Counted from the stretch's first letter, positions 34,894 through 44,074 are shown. The stretch is DNA of 64,000 nucleotides from SVTX01 sp045612105 (GCA_045612105.1 JAZKYL010000153.1:1-64000), one strand, 5' to 3'. Notes: generated by a model from the sequence alone, not told the origin. A program made the numbers and translations.

Positions 34894-35562
34894 TTATATT
34901 CTCTTAACAACTTCCCCTTGCTTTTTATATATCGAGCCCTCGGGGACCACTCCTCTCACAGAGGAGAGTGGGTAAACAGAGGAATTTCTACCGATGACGG
35001 TTCCGGGATTAAGCACCGAGCCACAACCGACCTCTACAAAGTCGCCAAGCATCGCTCCCACCTTTTTTCTTCCGGTCTCGATCTTCTCACCGTCATAGTT
35101 CTTTATAACTACGAGAGTTTTATCGCTCTTGACGTTACTGGTGATCGAGCCTGCGCCCATATGAGATTTATAGCCTAAAATACTGTCACCGACGTAGTTA
35201 TAGTGAGGTACCTGCACGTTATCAAAAATTATGCAGTTTTTAAGCTCTGTGGAGTTACCAACTACGCAGTTCTCACCAACAAGCACGCTGCCGCGAATGA
35301 ACGCGCCCGGTCTCACCTCGGTATTATGACCGATAATGCAAGGACCCTCGATATAATTGTTGGGATATATCTTCGCGCTCTTTGAGATCCAGACGTTTTC
35401 ACCTGTCTTTTCGTAAAGAGTGGGATCAAGTGTCTCACCAAGACCAACTATCATTTCTTTAATTCCCGCAAGGGCTTCCCAAGGATAGGTGAATCCTTCG
35501 AGATAGCCTTTTGCTTGAGTGTGTGTCAGATCGTAAAGATCGGTAATTTTGATATTAGACAT
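34894..35562 (-). CDS. Left-handed beta-helix (hexapeptide repeat) acyl/nucleotidyl transferase-like protein
   Basis: A 222-residue protein built mainly of hexapeptide repeats (ISKSAKIYPNNYIEGPCIIG, VRPGAFIRGSVLVG, VEVGCGSVLNPGTVIG). This is the left-handed beta-helix of the GlmU C-terminal acetyltransferase domain and similar proteins. It lacks the GlmU pyrophosphorylase domain, so it is a stand-alone LbH protein; NCBI-style names such as UDP-N-acetylglucosamine pyrophosphorylase are only by homology. The N-terminal ~55 residues (DLYDLTHTQAKGYLEG..PWEAL) are a small conserved cap. It lies 20 bp after mutS2. Confidence 0.8.
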   Translation of the reverse strand: MSNIKITDLYDLTHTQAKGYLEGFTYPWEALAGIKEMIVGLGETLDPTLYEKTGENVWISKSAKIYPNNYIEGPCIIGHNTEVRPGAFIRGSVLVGENCVVGNSTELKNCIIFDNVQVPHYNYVGDSILGYKSHMGAGSITSNVKSDKTLVVIKNYDGEKIETGRKKVGAMLGDFVEVGCGSVLNPGTVIGRNSSVYPLSSVRGVVPEGSIYKKQGEVVKRI

Positions 35563-35582
35563 AGTTTTTCTCCTAATATAAT

Positions 35583-37973
35583 TTATTTTAATTCAACGAT
35601 AGTAACACCGCCGTCACCCTCTCCGAACTGACCTATTCGGAAGCTGGATATACGCTTGTCTCCTTTGAGGAACTTCCAAAGGGCGGTTTTCAGCGCACCT
35701 GTTCCCTTTCCGTGGATAAGTCTGACACATCTGATATTCGCTAAGGTCGCCTCATCGAAGTATTTATCAACCGCCAGCCAAGCCTCATCACCCGTCATAC
35801 CGCGAAGATCGATCTCATCCTTGAAGGTAGTGACTCGGGAGACCGTATATGAGGAAGCTTTGATCTTTTTATCACCGCTTATGACCTTAGGCTCGTTTTC
35901 CTTCAAGCGGAGATTCTTGATATTGACTCTCGTCTGCAAAATGCCCGCCTGAACTCTCACATTGCCTGACTTATCGGGGTCCTCGAGCAAGGTTGCGTCG
36001 CTTCCAAGGGTTACGATAGTTACCTCGTCGCCCTTTTTCAGCTTTCTCGGCAGAACGTAATTCTCATCGACCTTCGGCTTCTCGACGGGGTCGAATTTTT
36101 CGGAATTCTCTCTCCAGTGATCTCTGACAGCCCGTCTTGCTCTGTCAAGCTCGTCGCCGAGTCTATCGGATTCCTTTGCCTTGCGCACTTTATCCATCTG
36201 CTCCATAATGAAGTCGCTGGATGCTTTTGCGCTTGTCACCATTGAGACAGCTTTTTGTCTTGCCTTTTCAAGCTCACGCTCACTCTCGGTAAGTCTTTCT
36301 TTTATCTTTTTTTCGGATTCCTGCTTGAATCTTTCGTAATCTGCCCTCATTTGCTCGGTCTCCTCGCGCGCTTTGTCCATTTCAAGACGGCTGCACTCAA
36401 GCTGACCGATTATATCCTCAAACTTTCTGTTATCGGTACTGATATAGTTTTCAGCGTTATTGATGATCTCCTTGGACAATCCCAGTTTCTCAGAAATCGC
36501 GAAAGCATTGGATTTACCAGGAGTTCCGATTATCAGCTTATATGTGGGCTTCAGGGTCTCGACGTCGAATTCGCAGGAAGCGTTGCAAACTCCCTCTGTG
36601 TCAAGCGCGTAAGCCTTCAGCTCGGCATAGTGGGTGGTCGCCGCGCACATAGCGCCCTTACTTCTAACATAATCGATAATAGAAACCGCAAGCGCCGCGC
36701 CCTCTACGGGGTCGGTTCCAACTCCCAACTCGTCGAAAAGCACCAGAGAACGGTCATTTACCGAGTCCATAAAGGAAACGATATTTACCATATGCGACGA
36801 AAAAGTAGAAGGCGACTGCTCGATACTCTGCTCGTCTCCAATATCAACGAGAACGTTATCGCATACCGTAACCACGCTACCCTCGTCCGCGGGAATGTGA
36901 AGCCCTGCCTGGGTCATAAGAATGAACAAGCCAAGGGTCTTAAGAGTTACTGTCTTACCGCCGGTATTAGGACCGGTAATTATCATAGTATCGTAGCCCT
37001 CGCCAAGTCTCACGTTGATCGGCACTACTCTGTCCTTATCGATAAGGGGGTGTCTCGCGCGCTTTAATTCAACGGTTCTTTCCTCTGTCACTGTGGGGGC
37101 AGACGCGTTCATCGCTATGGACATCTGGGCGCAGGCAAAGGCAAACGCCAGCTCGGTGATATTTCTGTAATTGAGCCAAATAGCGTCGGAGCTTTCCGCA
37201 ACCTGTGCTGAGAGAGCCGAAAGGATCTTTTCGATCTCGTGCTGTTCCTTTGATTCGAGGACGCGCAGCTCGTTGTTGGCTTCCACCACCGCCACGGGCT
37301 CTACGAATATAGTTGCGCCCGAAGACGAGGTGTCGTGAATAAGTCCTTTGACCTCATTCTTGCACTCTGCTTTAACAGGGATAACGTATCTGCCGTTACG
37401 CATGGTTACGATGTTTTCCTGCAGGTATTTAGCGTGTGAGCCTCCCTGAACGTATTTTTGCAGAGTTTCTTTTATTTTATTGTTGGTAATTCTTATCTGT
37501 CTGCGAATATTTGCCAGCGTATCGGATGCCTCATCGGCGATAAGCTCTTCAGAGATTATTGATCGGCTTATCTTTTCCTCAAGGGTTCTGTGAGGCATAA
37601 GGCGGTCGAATATCTCGTCAAGCACCGTGTCAAAAAGATGGTTGCCGTGGCAGTAGTCGTAAAGCATTCTTGCGGTACGCAAAACCGAAGCGATAGCAAG
37701 CAGCTCACCCGGTGAGAGTGTAGCTCCCTTGTCAGCTCTTTCGCAGGACTCCGACACGTCCTTGACCATACCAAACGAGGGCATTCCCTTCGCATCGCAC
37801 AGCCTTCTGGCATCGGTAGTTCTTCTCTGCTTCTTTAATACCGTCTCGATATCGTCTGAAGGTACAAGAAGCTTTGCTGACATTTTCGAGCCCTCTGTGG
37901 GGGCATAGGTTGCCAGCATTTCACAGATCTTATCAAATTCAAGTGAATGTAATGTTTTTTCGTTAAAGCTCAT
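35583..37973 (-). CDS. mutS2: MutS2 endonuclease/ribosome-collision factor
   Basis: MutS paralog without mismatch-binding domain; in Bacillus it rescues collided ribosomes and suppresses recombination. The 796-residue protein has Walker A GPNTGGKTVTLKT from residue 334, Walker B DELGVGTDPVEGAAL, a long coiled coil (~520-620), a KOW-like segment, and a C-terminal Smr nuclease domain (~720-796) with IDLRGMTGDEA and the HGKGTG motif. Length and order are normal. It starts 1 nt after the dxs stop. Confidence 0.96.
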   Translation of the reverse strand: MSFNEKTLHSLEFDKICEMLATYAPTEGSKMSAKLLVPSDDIETVLKKQRRTTDARRLCDAKGMPSFGMVKDVSESCERADKGATLSPGELLAIASVLRTARMLYDYCHGNHLFDTVLDEIFDRLMPHRTLEEKISRSIISEELIADEASDTLANIRRQIRITNNKIKETLQKYVQGGSHAKYLQENIVTMRNGRYVIPVKAECKNEVKGLIHDTSSSGATIFVEPVAVVEANNELRVLESKEQHEIEKILSALSAQVAESSDAIWLNYRNITELAFAFACAQMSIAMNASAPTVTEERTVELKRARHPLIDKDRVVPINVRLGEGYDTMIITGPNTGGKTVTLKTLGLFILMTQAGLHIPADEGSVVTVCDNVLVDIGDEQSIEQSPSTFSSHMVNIVSFMDSVNDRSLVLFDELGVGTDPVEGAALAVSIIDYVRSKGAMCAATTHYAELKAYALDTEGVCNASCEFDVETLKPTYKLIIGTPGKSNAFAISEKLGLSKEIINNAENYISTDNRKFEDIIGQLECSRLEMDKAREETEQMRADYERFKQESEKKIKERLTESERELEKARQKAVSMVTSAKASSDFIMEQMDKVRKAKESDRLGDELDRARRAVRDHWRENSEKFDPVEKPKVDENYVLPRKLKKGDEVTIVTLGSDATLLEDPDKSGNVRVQAGILQTRVNIKNLRLKENEPKVISGDKKIKASSYTVSRVTTFKDEIDLRGMTGDEAWLAVDKYFDEATLANIRCVRLIHGKGTGALKTALWKFLKGDKRISSFRIGQFGEGDGGVTIVELK

Positions 37974-37974
37974 T

Positions 37975-39879
37975 TCAATTATAAATAATCGTATTCTCTT
38001 TTATTTTTTCTTTAATTCCATTGGCAAGGGATATATGATCCAGACCTGCCGCCTCAAGATAATTCTCTCCCGCTTTTCTCATAATGAAGGGATCTCTTAT
38101 GGCGAAAATTTCGTGTCCAATTCCGTTAACAAAGCCCTTTTTACGCAAATGCTCCCAAAGGGTCATTCCAAAACCGCCGTTTTCGATCTCTTCTTCAACA
38201 AAAAACAGATTTTGGGGCTTTATTTCAGTGATCATACTTCCTATATCTTCGGCAAGAGCATCATAAGGAGCGATATACTCGCAAAGCAATATTCCTACGT
38301 CAACACCGCACTCACAAAGCAACTTTTTCGCTTTCAGACACTCTACTGCAATGCGTCCGTGAGTAATAATAAGATTCTTCGGCATTTGATCAATCGAAAA
38401 ATCACGTCTCACTCCGATTATTTCGTTTTTTTCGCGATAAAAAGCATTTATGACCGCTTCGTTCTCGCCACCTGCGGGATAACGAATAAGTGATGGGCAA
38501 TCACTCGCCAAAGATCCCTTCAACGATAAGCGAAGCCCGTCGTAGGTCACGGGGGTATAAATATTTATTCCCGGGATATGTGAAGTAAATGCTACGTCGA
38601 AGATTCCGTGGTGAGTCGCCCCGTCGGCATTATTAAATCCCACTCTGTCAACGCAAAACACCATAGGAAGCTTTTGAAGCGCCACGTCGTGTATCATCTG
38701 GTCGTAGCTTCTCTGCAAAAACGACGAATAGACGGCAAACACCGGCTTATATCCATTTGCCGCAAGACCAGCTCCAAAGGTGACCGCGTGTTCCTCGGCA
38801 ATTCCAACGTCAAAAAATCTTTCGGGAAACTCTGAAGCAAATCCGTCAAGTCCGGTCCCCGAGCTCATAGCGGCGGTGATAGCGCATATTTTGTTGTCCT
38901 CACGGGCAAGATTACATAGCTCGTTACCCATTTCCTTGGAAAAGCTGCTTTCGCTTATTGGGGCATCTAACGGGCGAAGTCCGTGATACTTATCGGGATT
39001 TTCCTCGGCAAGAGCATATCCTTTACCTTTTTTTGTCTTCAAATGAACAAGAACGCTCTCACCCGCTCCCTTGGCCGCTTCAAGCAGAGATTCAACGTCA
39101 CGGTAATCATTTCCGTTGGCAGGTCCGAGATAATAAAGCCCCATATCCTCGAAATAATTACTTCCGTAAAGCTTATTCTTCAAGGACTTTTTAGCATCTC
39201 TGATCTTACAGAAGGTCCAGTTACCAATAAGCGGTATTTTTTTTATAAACGAGACAGTCGCTTTCTTTGCCTTGAAATACCCTCTCTTTCGGCGAAGCTT
39301 AGCGATGCTCATTGCAAACCTGCCGATATTCTTTGAGATAGACATCTCGTTTTCATTAAGGATTATGATAAGCTTAAGATCCTTTTCGCAGTTGTTCAGA
39401 GCCTCGTGGATCATTCCTCCCGTAAAGGCACCGTCACCAAACACTACAACAGTATATGCGTCACTGCCCGAAAGCTTATCGGACAATGCAAAACCAAGTC
39501 CGGCAGAAAGCGACGTGGAGCTATGACCCGCGCCGAAGCAATCGTATTCGCTCTCGTCTCGATTTGTAAACCCGGTAATGCCGCCTGCGCGACGTAAGGT
39601 ATCGAATTTTTCATATCTTCCGGTCAAAAGCTTATGTGTATAGCTCTGATGACCTACGTCAAATATTATATGATCCTTCGGGCAATCAAATACCCTGTGT
39701 ATGGCAACGGTCAACTCAACCACACCAAGATTTGATGCCAGATGTCCGCCGTTTTTCTCGGTAGTAGAAACGATCTTTTCACGTATTTCCGCACAAAGAT
39801 CGCCGATTTCGGTCTCATTAAGTTTTTTAAGATCCTCGGGAGAATTCACTCTGCCGAGAAATTTGTATTCACTTTCCAC
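37975..39879 (-). CDS. dxs: 1-deoxy-D-xylulose-5-phosphate synthase
   Basis: Thiamine-diphosphate enzyme that starts the MEP isoprenoid pathway from pyruvate and glyceraldehyde 3-phosphate. The 634 residues have GGHLASNLGVVELT, DVGHQSYTHK, the ThDP motif GDGAFTGGMIHEALNN, a transketolase-like pyrimidine domain (VGIAEEHAVTFGAGLA) and the C-terminal domain. The start is GTG, with AAAGGAGG about 7 nt upstream. A segment rich in Lys/Phe (~185-215, KRGYFKAKKATVSFIKKIP) is the usual variable insertion. It heads the dxs-mutS2-hexapeptide-dockerin gene string. Confidence 0.96.
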   Translation of the reverse strand: MESEYKFLGRVNSPEDLKKLNETEIGDLCAEIREKIVSTTEKNGGHLASNLGVVELTVAIHRVFDCPKDHIIFDVGHQSYTHKLLTGRYEKFDTLRRAGGITGFTNRDESEYDCFGAGHSSTSLSAGLGFALSDKLSGSDAYTVVVFGDGAFTGGMIHEALNNCEKDLKLIIILNENEMSISKNIGRFAMSIAKLRRKRGYFKAKKATVSFIKKIPLIGNWTFCKIRDAKKSLKNKLYGSNYFEDMGLYYLGPANGNDYRDVESLLEAAKGAGESVLVHLKTKKGKGYALAEENPDKYHGLRPLDAPISESSFSKEMGNELCNLAREDNKICAITAAMSSGTGLDGFASEFPERFFDVGIAEEHAVTFGAGLAANGYKPVFAVYSSFLQRSYDQMIHDVALQKLPMVFCVDRVGFNNADGATHHGIFDVAFTSHIPGINIYTPVTYDGLRLSLKGSLASDCPSLIRYPAGGENEAVINAFYREKNEIIGVRRDFSIDQMPKNLIITHGRIAVECLKAKKLLCECGVDVGILLCEYIAPYDALAEDIGSMITEIKPQNLFFVEEEIENGGFGMTLWEHLRKKGFVNGIGHEIFAIRDPFIMRKAGENYLEAAGLDHISLANGIKEKIKENTIIYN

Positions 39880-39919
39880 GAGCGATCCTCCTTTCGATAA
39901 AATAAATAATATTTATATT

Positions 39920-39948
39920 ATTATATCACTTTTCATTTAAATTGTAAA
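39920..39948 (-). promoter_or_regulatory. Promoter of dxs
   Basis: Minus strand TTTACA (39948-39943), 17-bp spacer, TATAAT (39925-39920), 40 bp before the GTG start. Confidence 0.75.
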
Positions 39949-39975
39949 GAGGTTTCTAGAATAATCAAAAAAATA

Positions 39976-40003
39976 CTAAAAAAGGTTGGGTTGCCCCAAC
40001 CTT
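39976..40003 (-). terminator. Terminator of the small lipoprotein gene
   Basis: Stem AAGGTTGGG/CCCAACCTT (39982-39990 with 39995-40003, loop ttgc), beginning 10 nt past the lipoprotein stop, followed on the minus strand by a T run and T-rich sequence. Confidence 0.85.
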
Positions 40004-40013
40004 CTTTATGTAA

Positions 40014-40421
40014 TTACTTTGCAGCCTTAACAGCATTCTTGTGACCAAACCAGATCATATTTCCGGACTGCTTGATCTCGTAATCGCTCTCTTTTTCCTT
40101 GTCCTTGTTCTCGGTAAAGTACTTTTCTACGCCTTCCCAAGCGGTAGCAGCTGCATCCTTATCCTCGTAGTAAATAACAACTACTGCCTCAGTAGCATCT
40201 TCCTTATTTACACCGGTTACAACGGTCTCAACACCCTTACCTGCCCAAACAAACGCAAGAAGTCCTATACCATCAAGCTTTTCAGCAGCATATCCGTTCT
40301 TTTCAAGAGCTTCTTTAGCCTTATCGGGATCGGAGTTAGGACCGCCGCAGGATACCAGTGCGAAGCACATCATAACAGCAATGAGAGAAAGAGCAATGAC
40401 TCTAATGATAGATTTTTTCAT
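40014..40421 (-). CDS. Small secreted lipoprotein of unknown function
   Basis: A 135-residue lipoprotein: an N-terminal signal (MKKSIIRVIALSLIAVMMCF) runs into the lipobox ALVSC, so Cys25 would be lipidated. The mature part has about 110 residues in an alpha/beta pattern (DPDKAKEALEKNGYAAEKLD, then AVVVIYYEDKDAAATAWEGVEKYF), rather like a small ferredoxin-fold sensor. I do not recognise the family. It has a perfect promoter and a strong terminator of its own, so it is monocistronic and probably well expressed. AAAGGAG stands 10 nt before the ATG. It lies just beyond lnt, but the link may be chance. Confidence 0.82.
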   Translation of the reverse strand: MKKSIIRVIALSLIAVMMCFALVSCGGPNSDPDKAKEALEKNGYAAEKLDGIGLLAFVWAGKGVETVVTGVNKEDATEAVVVIYYEDKDAAATAWEGVEKYFTENKDKEKESDYEIKQSGNMIWFGHKNAVKAAK

Positions 40422-40455
40422 GTCAAAAAATCTCCTTTCTGAAATTGGTACTATA

Positions 40456-40484
40456 ATTATATAATTTTTTGAAAGATTTGTCAA
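40456..40484 (-). promoter_or_regulatory. Consensus promoter of the small lipoprotein gene
   Basis: Minus strand TTGACA (40484-40479), 17-bp spacer, TATAAT (40461-40456), 35 bp before the start codon. A perfect consensus. Confidence 0.85.
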
Positions 40485-40520
40485 GGGATTTTTCACAAAA
40501 AAATCACAAAGCTGTCAAAT

Positions 40521-42116
40521 TTAAGATTTGTTAAGGAATTTAACCTTTACTTTAAAATACACTTGTAGCATAAGCAATCCCGCAATATATACGGCGCATA
40601 AAACCACAAAAAGATTTCCCAAAACGGAATATAATGTAACGTTATTTCTCAAATAAACGTTGGAAACAACATAGCCTCGTTCAAGCGCGTCAAGCTCCTC
40701 CACAACATTACCCATAGGATCGATTATTGACGAAACTCCCGTATTTGCGGAACGCACCACATATCTTCCACTCTCAATAGCACGGAGACGGGACTGACCG
40801 TTATGCATATCAAGAGCCGCGCTGTCGCTGAACCATGAGTCATTGGTAGAGATCGCAATTATCTCGGCTCCGTTATCAAGTGCTCCCAGAATTACCGATT
40901 CATAAATTGAATCAAAGCAGACGCCGCAACCAACTTTTCCGATATCGGTGTCAAGCACCACGCATTCCTCACCTGCCATAAGATCGTCATCAAGCATTCC
41001 AACGTTAGCGAGCGGAGGAATCAAAAACATTACGATATCACGCATAGGCACAAACTCGCCAAACGGAACAAGCCTTTGCTTGGAATAAACTGCCTCACCT
41101 ATGCTTCCGTCGGGTCTTATCTCGATCATAGAGTTTGAAAGATTAGTCGTTCCATCATTTTTTGTAAAAGCGGAAACGATTATCGTCACGCCGTTTTCTT
41201 TGGCAAGAGTGGTAACGAAACTTGTAAGATCTTTGTTTTCAAGCAAAACGTAAGGCAGTGCGGTTTCGGGCCAGACAACAAGGTCTGCTCCGTCATTTGC
41301 TGCACTTTCGGTGAGATCGGTATAAATCTCAAGAGTATTTTCAAGACTGTTTGAATCCCATTTATCACTTGAAGAGATATTTCCCTGCGCCGCCGCTACG
41401 CGACAAAGTCTTCCATCGGTCTCATTATAGGTGAGAGTTACTAACGTACCAAGTGCTAAATTAAGACAGAAAAGACCGACGGCAACAGTCGAAGCGCTCT
41501 TGCGGAAATCCTTATGAAGTATTACCATAGCTAAGCAGAAGTTGACCGCCAGTATGACAAAGGTCACAAAATACGATCCGAAAAGCGCGGAGCTGCGGAC
41601 AAACAGAGGGACGTCAATCTGACCGAGCGGTATTCTTCCCCACGGAACTCCCCACCAGCCGATAGTCTGCCACCACTCGGCGACAACCCACACGGCAGCA
41701 CCTAAGAACGGCAAGAAAAATCTGTGTTTTTTTACAAATTCGCATTTAGTCGCCGCGCCGAACAAAAGGAATGCCAAACCGCTCCAAAGAGCCTGAAACA
41801 GAGAAAGTCCAAAGCAAGCGACTACCACGACCACCAAGGATGCGGCATTGTTAAGTCCCGCGAAATCCAACGGGTACATATAGAAGAACCAATGGAACGT
41901 TACGATGTAGTAGCTCCAGAAAAACAATAATCCTCTGCCGTAGAATTTTCGCAGCTTAGCCCCCTCCTGGGCAGACCATAAAAGTGCTATCGCCGCAGGG
42001 ATAAATGATATCCACTGTAAAAATCCCAAAGACGTAAAAACCAACGGGAGCGACGACAAAAGACCGCTTAAAATCAGCATCAGCGGTATTTTTCTTTTTA
42101 AAAGAAATTCTTTCAT
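40521..42116 (-). CDS. lnt: Apolipoprotein N-acyltransferase
   Basis: Adds the third acyl chain to the N-terminal Cys of diacylated lipoproteins. The 531-residue product has six or seven N-terminal membrane helices, then a periplasmic-type nitrilase domain holding all three catalytic residues seen in E. coli Lnt: Glu in VVWPETALPY, Lys in YSKQRLVPFGEFVP and Cys in GVCFDSIYE. It ends in a last helix. Lnt is known mainly from diderms and actinobacteria, so a complete copy in a Clostridia-like genome is noteworthy. AAAGGAG precedes two close ATGs, of which the second (42116) has better spacing. It follows the RluA-family gene by 23 bp. Confidence 0.9.
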   Translation of the reverse strand: MKEFLLKRKIPLMLILSGLLSSLPLVFTSLGFLQWISFIPAAIALLWSAQEGAKLRKFYGRGLLFFWSYYIVTFHWFFYMYPLDFAGLNNAASLVVVVVACFGLSLFQALWSGLAFLLFGAATKCEFVKKHRFFLPFLGAAVWVVAEWWQTIGWWGVPWGRIPLGQIDVPLFVRSSALFGSYFVTFVILAVNFCLAMVILHKDFRKSASTVAVGLFCLNLALGTLVTLTYNETDGRLCRVAAAQGNISSSDKWDSNSLENTLEIYTDLTESAANDGADLVVWPETALPYVLLENKDLTSFVTTLAKENGVTIIVSAFTKNDGTTNLSNSMIEIRPDGSIGEAVYSKQRLVPFGEFVPMRDIVMFLIPPLANVGMLDDDLMAGEECVVLDTDIGKVGCGVCFDSIYESVILGALDNGAEIIAISTNDSWFSDSAALDMHNGQSRLRAIESGRYVVRSANTGVSSIIDPMGNVVEELDALERGYVVSNVYLRNNVTLYSVLGNLFVVLCAVYIAGLLMLQVYFKVKVKFLNKS

Positions 42117-42139
42117 TATCATAGGCTCCTTTTGGTGAT

Positions 42140-43141
42140 TTACTTATTGGACTCAATTATTTTCTCGATCTTCTCAAAAGCCCCTTGATATTCTTCAACA
42201 AACCAGACGTCGGTAGGATCAAGATTTACCTGCTTTCCGGATAGATAACCGAGGTAGCCCTCATCCTTGCCGAAATCGAAAATAAGGCGGTAGGAATAAA
42301 GAGCCTGATATTTATATCCGCGGGGCTTGTCTTCCTTATTCACACCATATTTTCCATCGCCAAGCAAAGGATGACCTATGTGCGCCATATGGGCTCTTAT
42401 CTGGTGAGTTCTTCCTGTCACAAGCTCGACTTCAATCAGCGAGCTGTCGCGTCGAGTGGCAAGCACCTTGTACTTGGTGATAATATTCTTGTAGCCATCC
42501 TTGGGCTTATCGGAAATCGTTACAAGATTGTCAGCACTGTTCTTTTTTAGGTATCCCGTAAGGGTGTCGGACATCTTCTGCGGCTTGCCGTGAACTGCGC
42601 AGAGATAGAACTTTCTGATCTCGTCGTTTTTGATCTTTTCGTTCATTACTCTGAGAGCCTCGGCATTCTTCGCCGCGATAACGATACCGCCCGTGTTTCG
42701 GTCAATTCGGTTGCAAAGCGCGGGAGCAAAGGACTGCTCCTCGTCGGGGTCATACTCACCTTTTTGATAAAGATATGCCTTGATATGCATTATGAGGGTA
42801 TTTTCCTTTGCGCTATCGTCCTCGTGGACCAGCACCCCGGGACGCTTATTGCACAAAATTATATTGTCGTCCTCATAAACAATATCAAGCTTGGGTGTAA
42901 TTCTCGCAAGGGCTCCGTCGTCCTTTTCGGGCGAGCCGAAGAATTCGTCTCTTATAAAGAGCTGTATTTCGTCGCCTTCTTCAAGTATCTGCTTTTGCTC
43001 GCACCGCTTGCGGTTGACCTTTATCTTTTTCGTTCTTATGTACTTATACATAAGCGACGCAGGTAGCCCCTTGACGGCTTTCGTAAGAAATTTGTCAAGT
43101 CTCTGCCCCGCGTCGTATTTGTTAATTTTCAATATTTGCAT
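42140..43141 (-). CDS. RluA-family 23S rRNA/tRNA pseudouridine synthase
   Basis: A 333-residue pseudouridine synthase. An N-terminal S4-like RNA-binding domain (GQRLDKFLTKA..YIRTKKIKVN) is followed by the catalytic domain with CNRIDRNTGGIVIAAK, whose Asp is the conserved nucleophile of the RluA family, and by GRTHQIRAHMAHIGHPLLGD. It could be RluC- or RluD-like; the uridine targeted is not decidable. Oddly, no Shine-Dalgarno is visible before the ATG (upstream is A/T only), so initiation may be weak or leaderless. It is transcribed in the same direction as upp, with a hairpin in between. Confidence 0.9.
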   Translation of the reverse strand: MQILKINKYDAGQRLDKFLTKAVKGLPASLMYKYIRTKKIKVNRKRCEQKQILEEGDEIQLFIRDEFFGSPEKDDGALARITPKLDIVYEDDNIILCNKRPGVLVHEDDSAKENTLIMHIKAYLYQKGEYDPDEEQSFAPALCNRIDRNTGGIVIAAKNAEALRVMNEKIKNDEIRKFYLCAVHGKPQKMSDTLTGYLKKNSADNLVTISDKPKDGYKNIITKYKVLATRRDSSLIEVELVTGRTHQIRAHMAHIGHPLLGDGKYGVNKEDKPRGYKYQALYSYRLIFDFGKDEGYLGYLSGKQVNLDPTDVWFVEEYQGAFEKIEKIIESNK

Positions 43142-43183
43142 AATTAATAATTAAAGCTATCTTTTTAAGGTTTTTGGGGGAGG

Positions 43184-43219
43184 TGCGGAACCCCTTTTTA
43201 TCTAAAAAGAGGTTCCGCA
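43184..43219 (-). terminator. Strong hairpin after upp, no T-tract
   Basis: Stem TGCGGAACC (43184-43192) with GGTTCCGCA (43211-43219), extended through an inner CTTTTT/AAAAAG pairing. It starts 15 nt after the upp stop. On the minus strand it is followed by C/A-rich rather than T-rich sequence, so it may leave read-through into the RluA gene or act as a processing/stability element. Confidence 0.55.
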
Positions 43220-43233
43220 ATCTCATCAAAATC

Positions 43234-43863
43234 TTATAAAGTACCGAAAATTCTGTCGCCTGCGTCACCGAGACCGGGAACTATGTAGGCGTGGTCATTA
43301 AGCTTTTCGTCAAGCGCAGCGGTGAAGATATCAACGTCGGGATGATCCTCCTGAACCTTTGCAACACCCTCGGGAGCGGCAACGAGGCACATAAACTTGA
43401 TGTGAGTACAGCCCGCCTCCTTCAGCTTTGTAAGAGCGTCACTTGCACTGCCACCTGTTGCAAGCATAGGGTCAACGAGAATAACGATTCTCTGGTCGAT
43501 ATCTGCGGGAAGCTTGCAGTAGTATGTAACGGGCTGATGGGTCTCGGGATCACGGTAAAGACCGATATGACCTACCTTGGCAACGGGAACAAGGTCGAGA
43601 AGTCCGTCTACCATACCGATACCCGCTCTGAGGATAGGAACGATAGCAAGCTTCTTACCCGAAATAGTATAAGCCTTGGTCTTCTGGATGGGGGTCTCGA
43701 TGGTTATCTCCTCAAGGGGGAGATCTCTTGTCAGCTCGTAGCCCATAAGCATAGCGATCTCGTTGAGGAGCTCTCTGAAATCCTTTGAGCCGGTCTTCTT
43801 ATTTCTCATAATGGAAAGCTTGTGCTGAACAAGGGGATGATCTACAACATGAAGTGTACTCAT
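43234..43863 (-). CDS. upp: Uracil phosphoribosyltransferase
   Basis: Salvages uracil to UMP with PRPP. The 209-residue product is full length, with VVDHPLVQHKLSIMRNKKT at the N-terminus, the IVPILRAGIGMVDG block, the PRPP loop VDPMLATGGSA and the C-terminal uracil-binding YIVPGLGDAGDRIFGT. SD AGAAAGGAAA precedes the ATG, and a promoter with 17-bp spacing lies 45 bp upstream. Confidence 0.97.
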   Translation of the reverse strand: MSTLHVVDHPLVQHKLSIMRNKKTGSKDFRELLNEIAMLMGYELTRDLPLEEITIETPIQKTKAYTISGKKLAIVPILRAGIGMVDGLLDLVPVAKVGHIGLYRDPETHQPVTYYCKLPADIDQRIVILVDPMLATGGSASDALTKLKEAGCTHIKFMCLVAAPEGVAKVQEDHPDVDIFTAALDEKLNDHAYIVPGLGDAGDRIFGTL

Positions 43864-43907
43864 AGCAATATTTCCTTTCTGAATGTCAGAATTTATATTC
43901 TCATATA

Positions 43908-43936
43908 ATTATAACTCATATTTTTATCTTTTTCAA
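43908..43936 (-). promoter_or_regulatory. Promoter of upp
   Basis: Minus strand TTGAAA (43936-43931), 17-bp spacer, TATAAT (43913-43908). Confidence 0.7.
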
Positions 43937-44005
43937 GAGCTTTTTTTATTTTGTTGAAAAAATATCTTTTTTTATACAAAAAAATATCTTTTCTTATCAC
44001 TACTA

Positions 44006-44034
44006 TTGACATTTTTCGGAATGAGATGTATAAT
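44006..44034 (+). promoter_or_regulatory. Consensus promoter of the esterase pair
   Basis: TTGACA (44006-44011), 17-bp spacer, TATAAT (44029-44034), 40 bp before the first esterase ATG. A perfect consensus, unusual for a catabolic gene expected to be inducible. Confidence 0.85.
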
Positions 44035-44074
44035 TTTATTATCAATTACCTTTTAAAGAAAGGATAACAACAAA

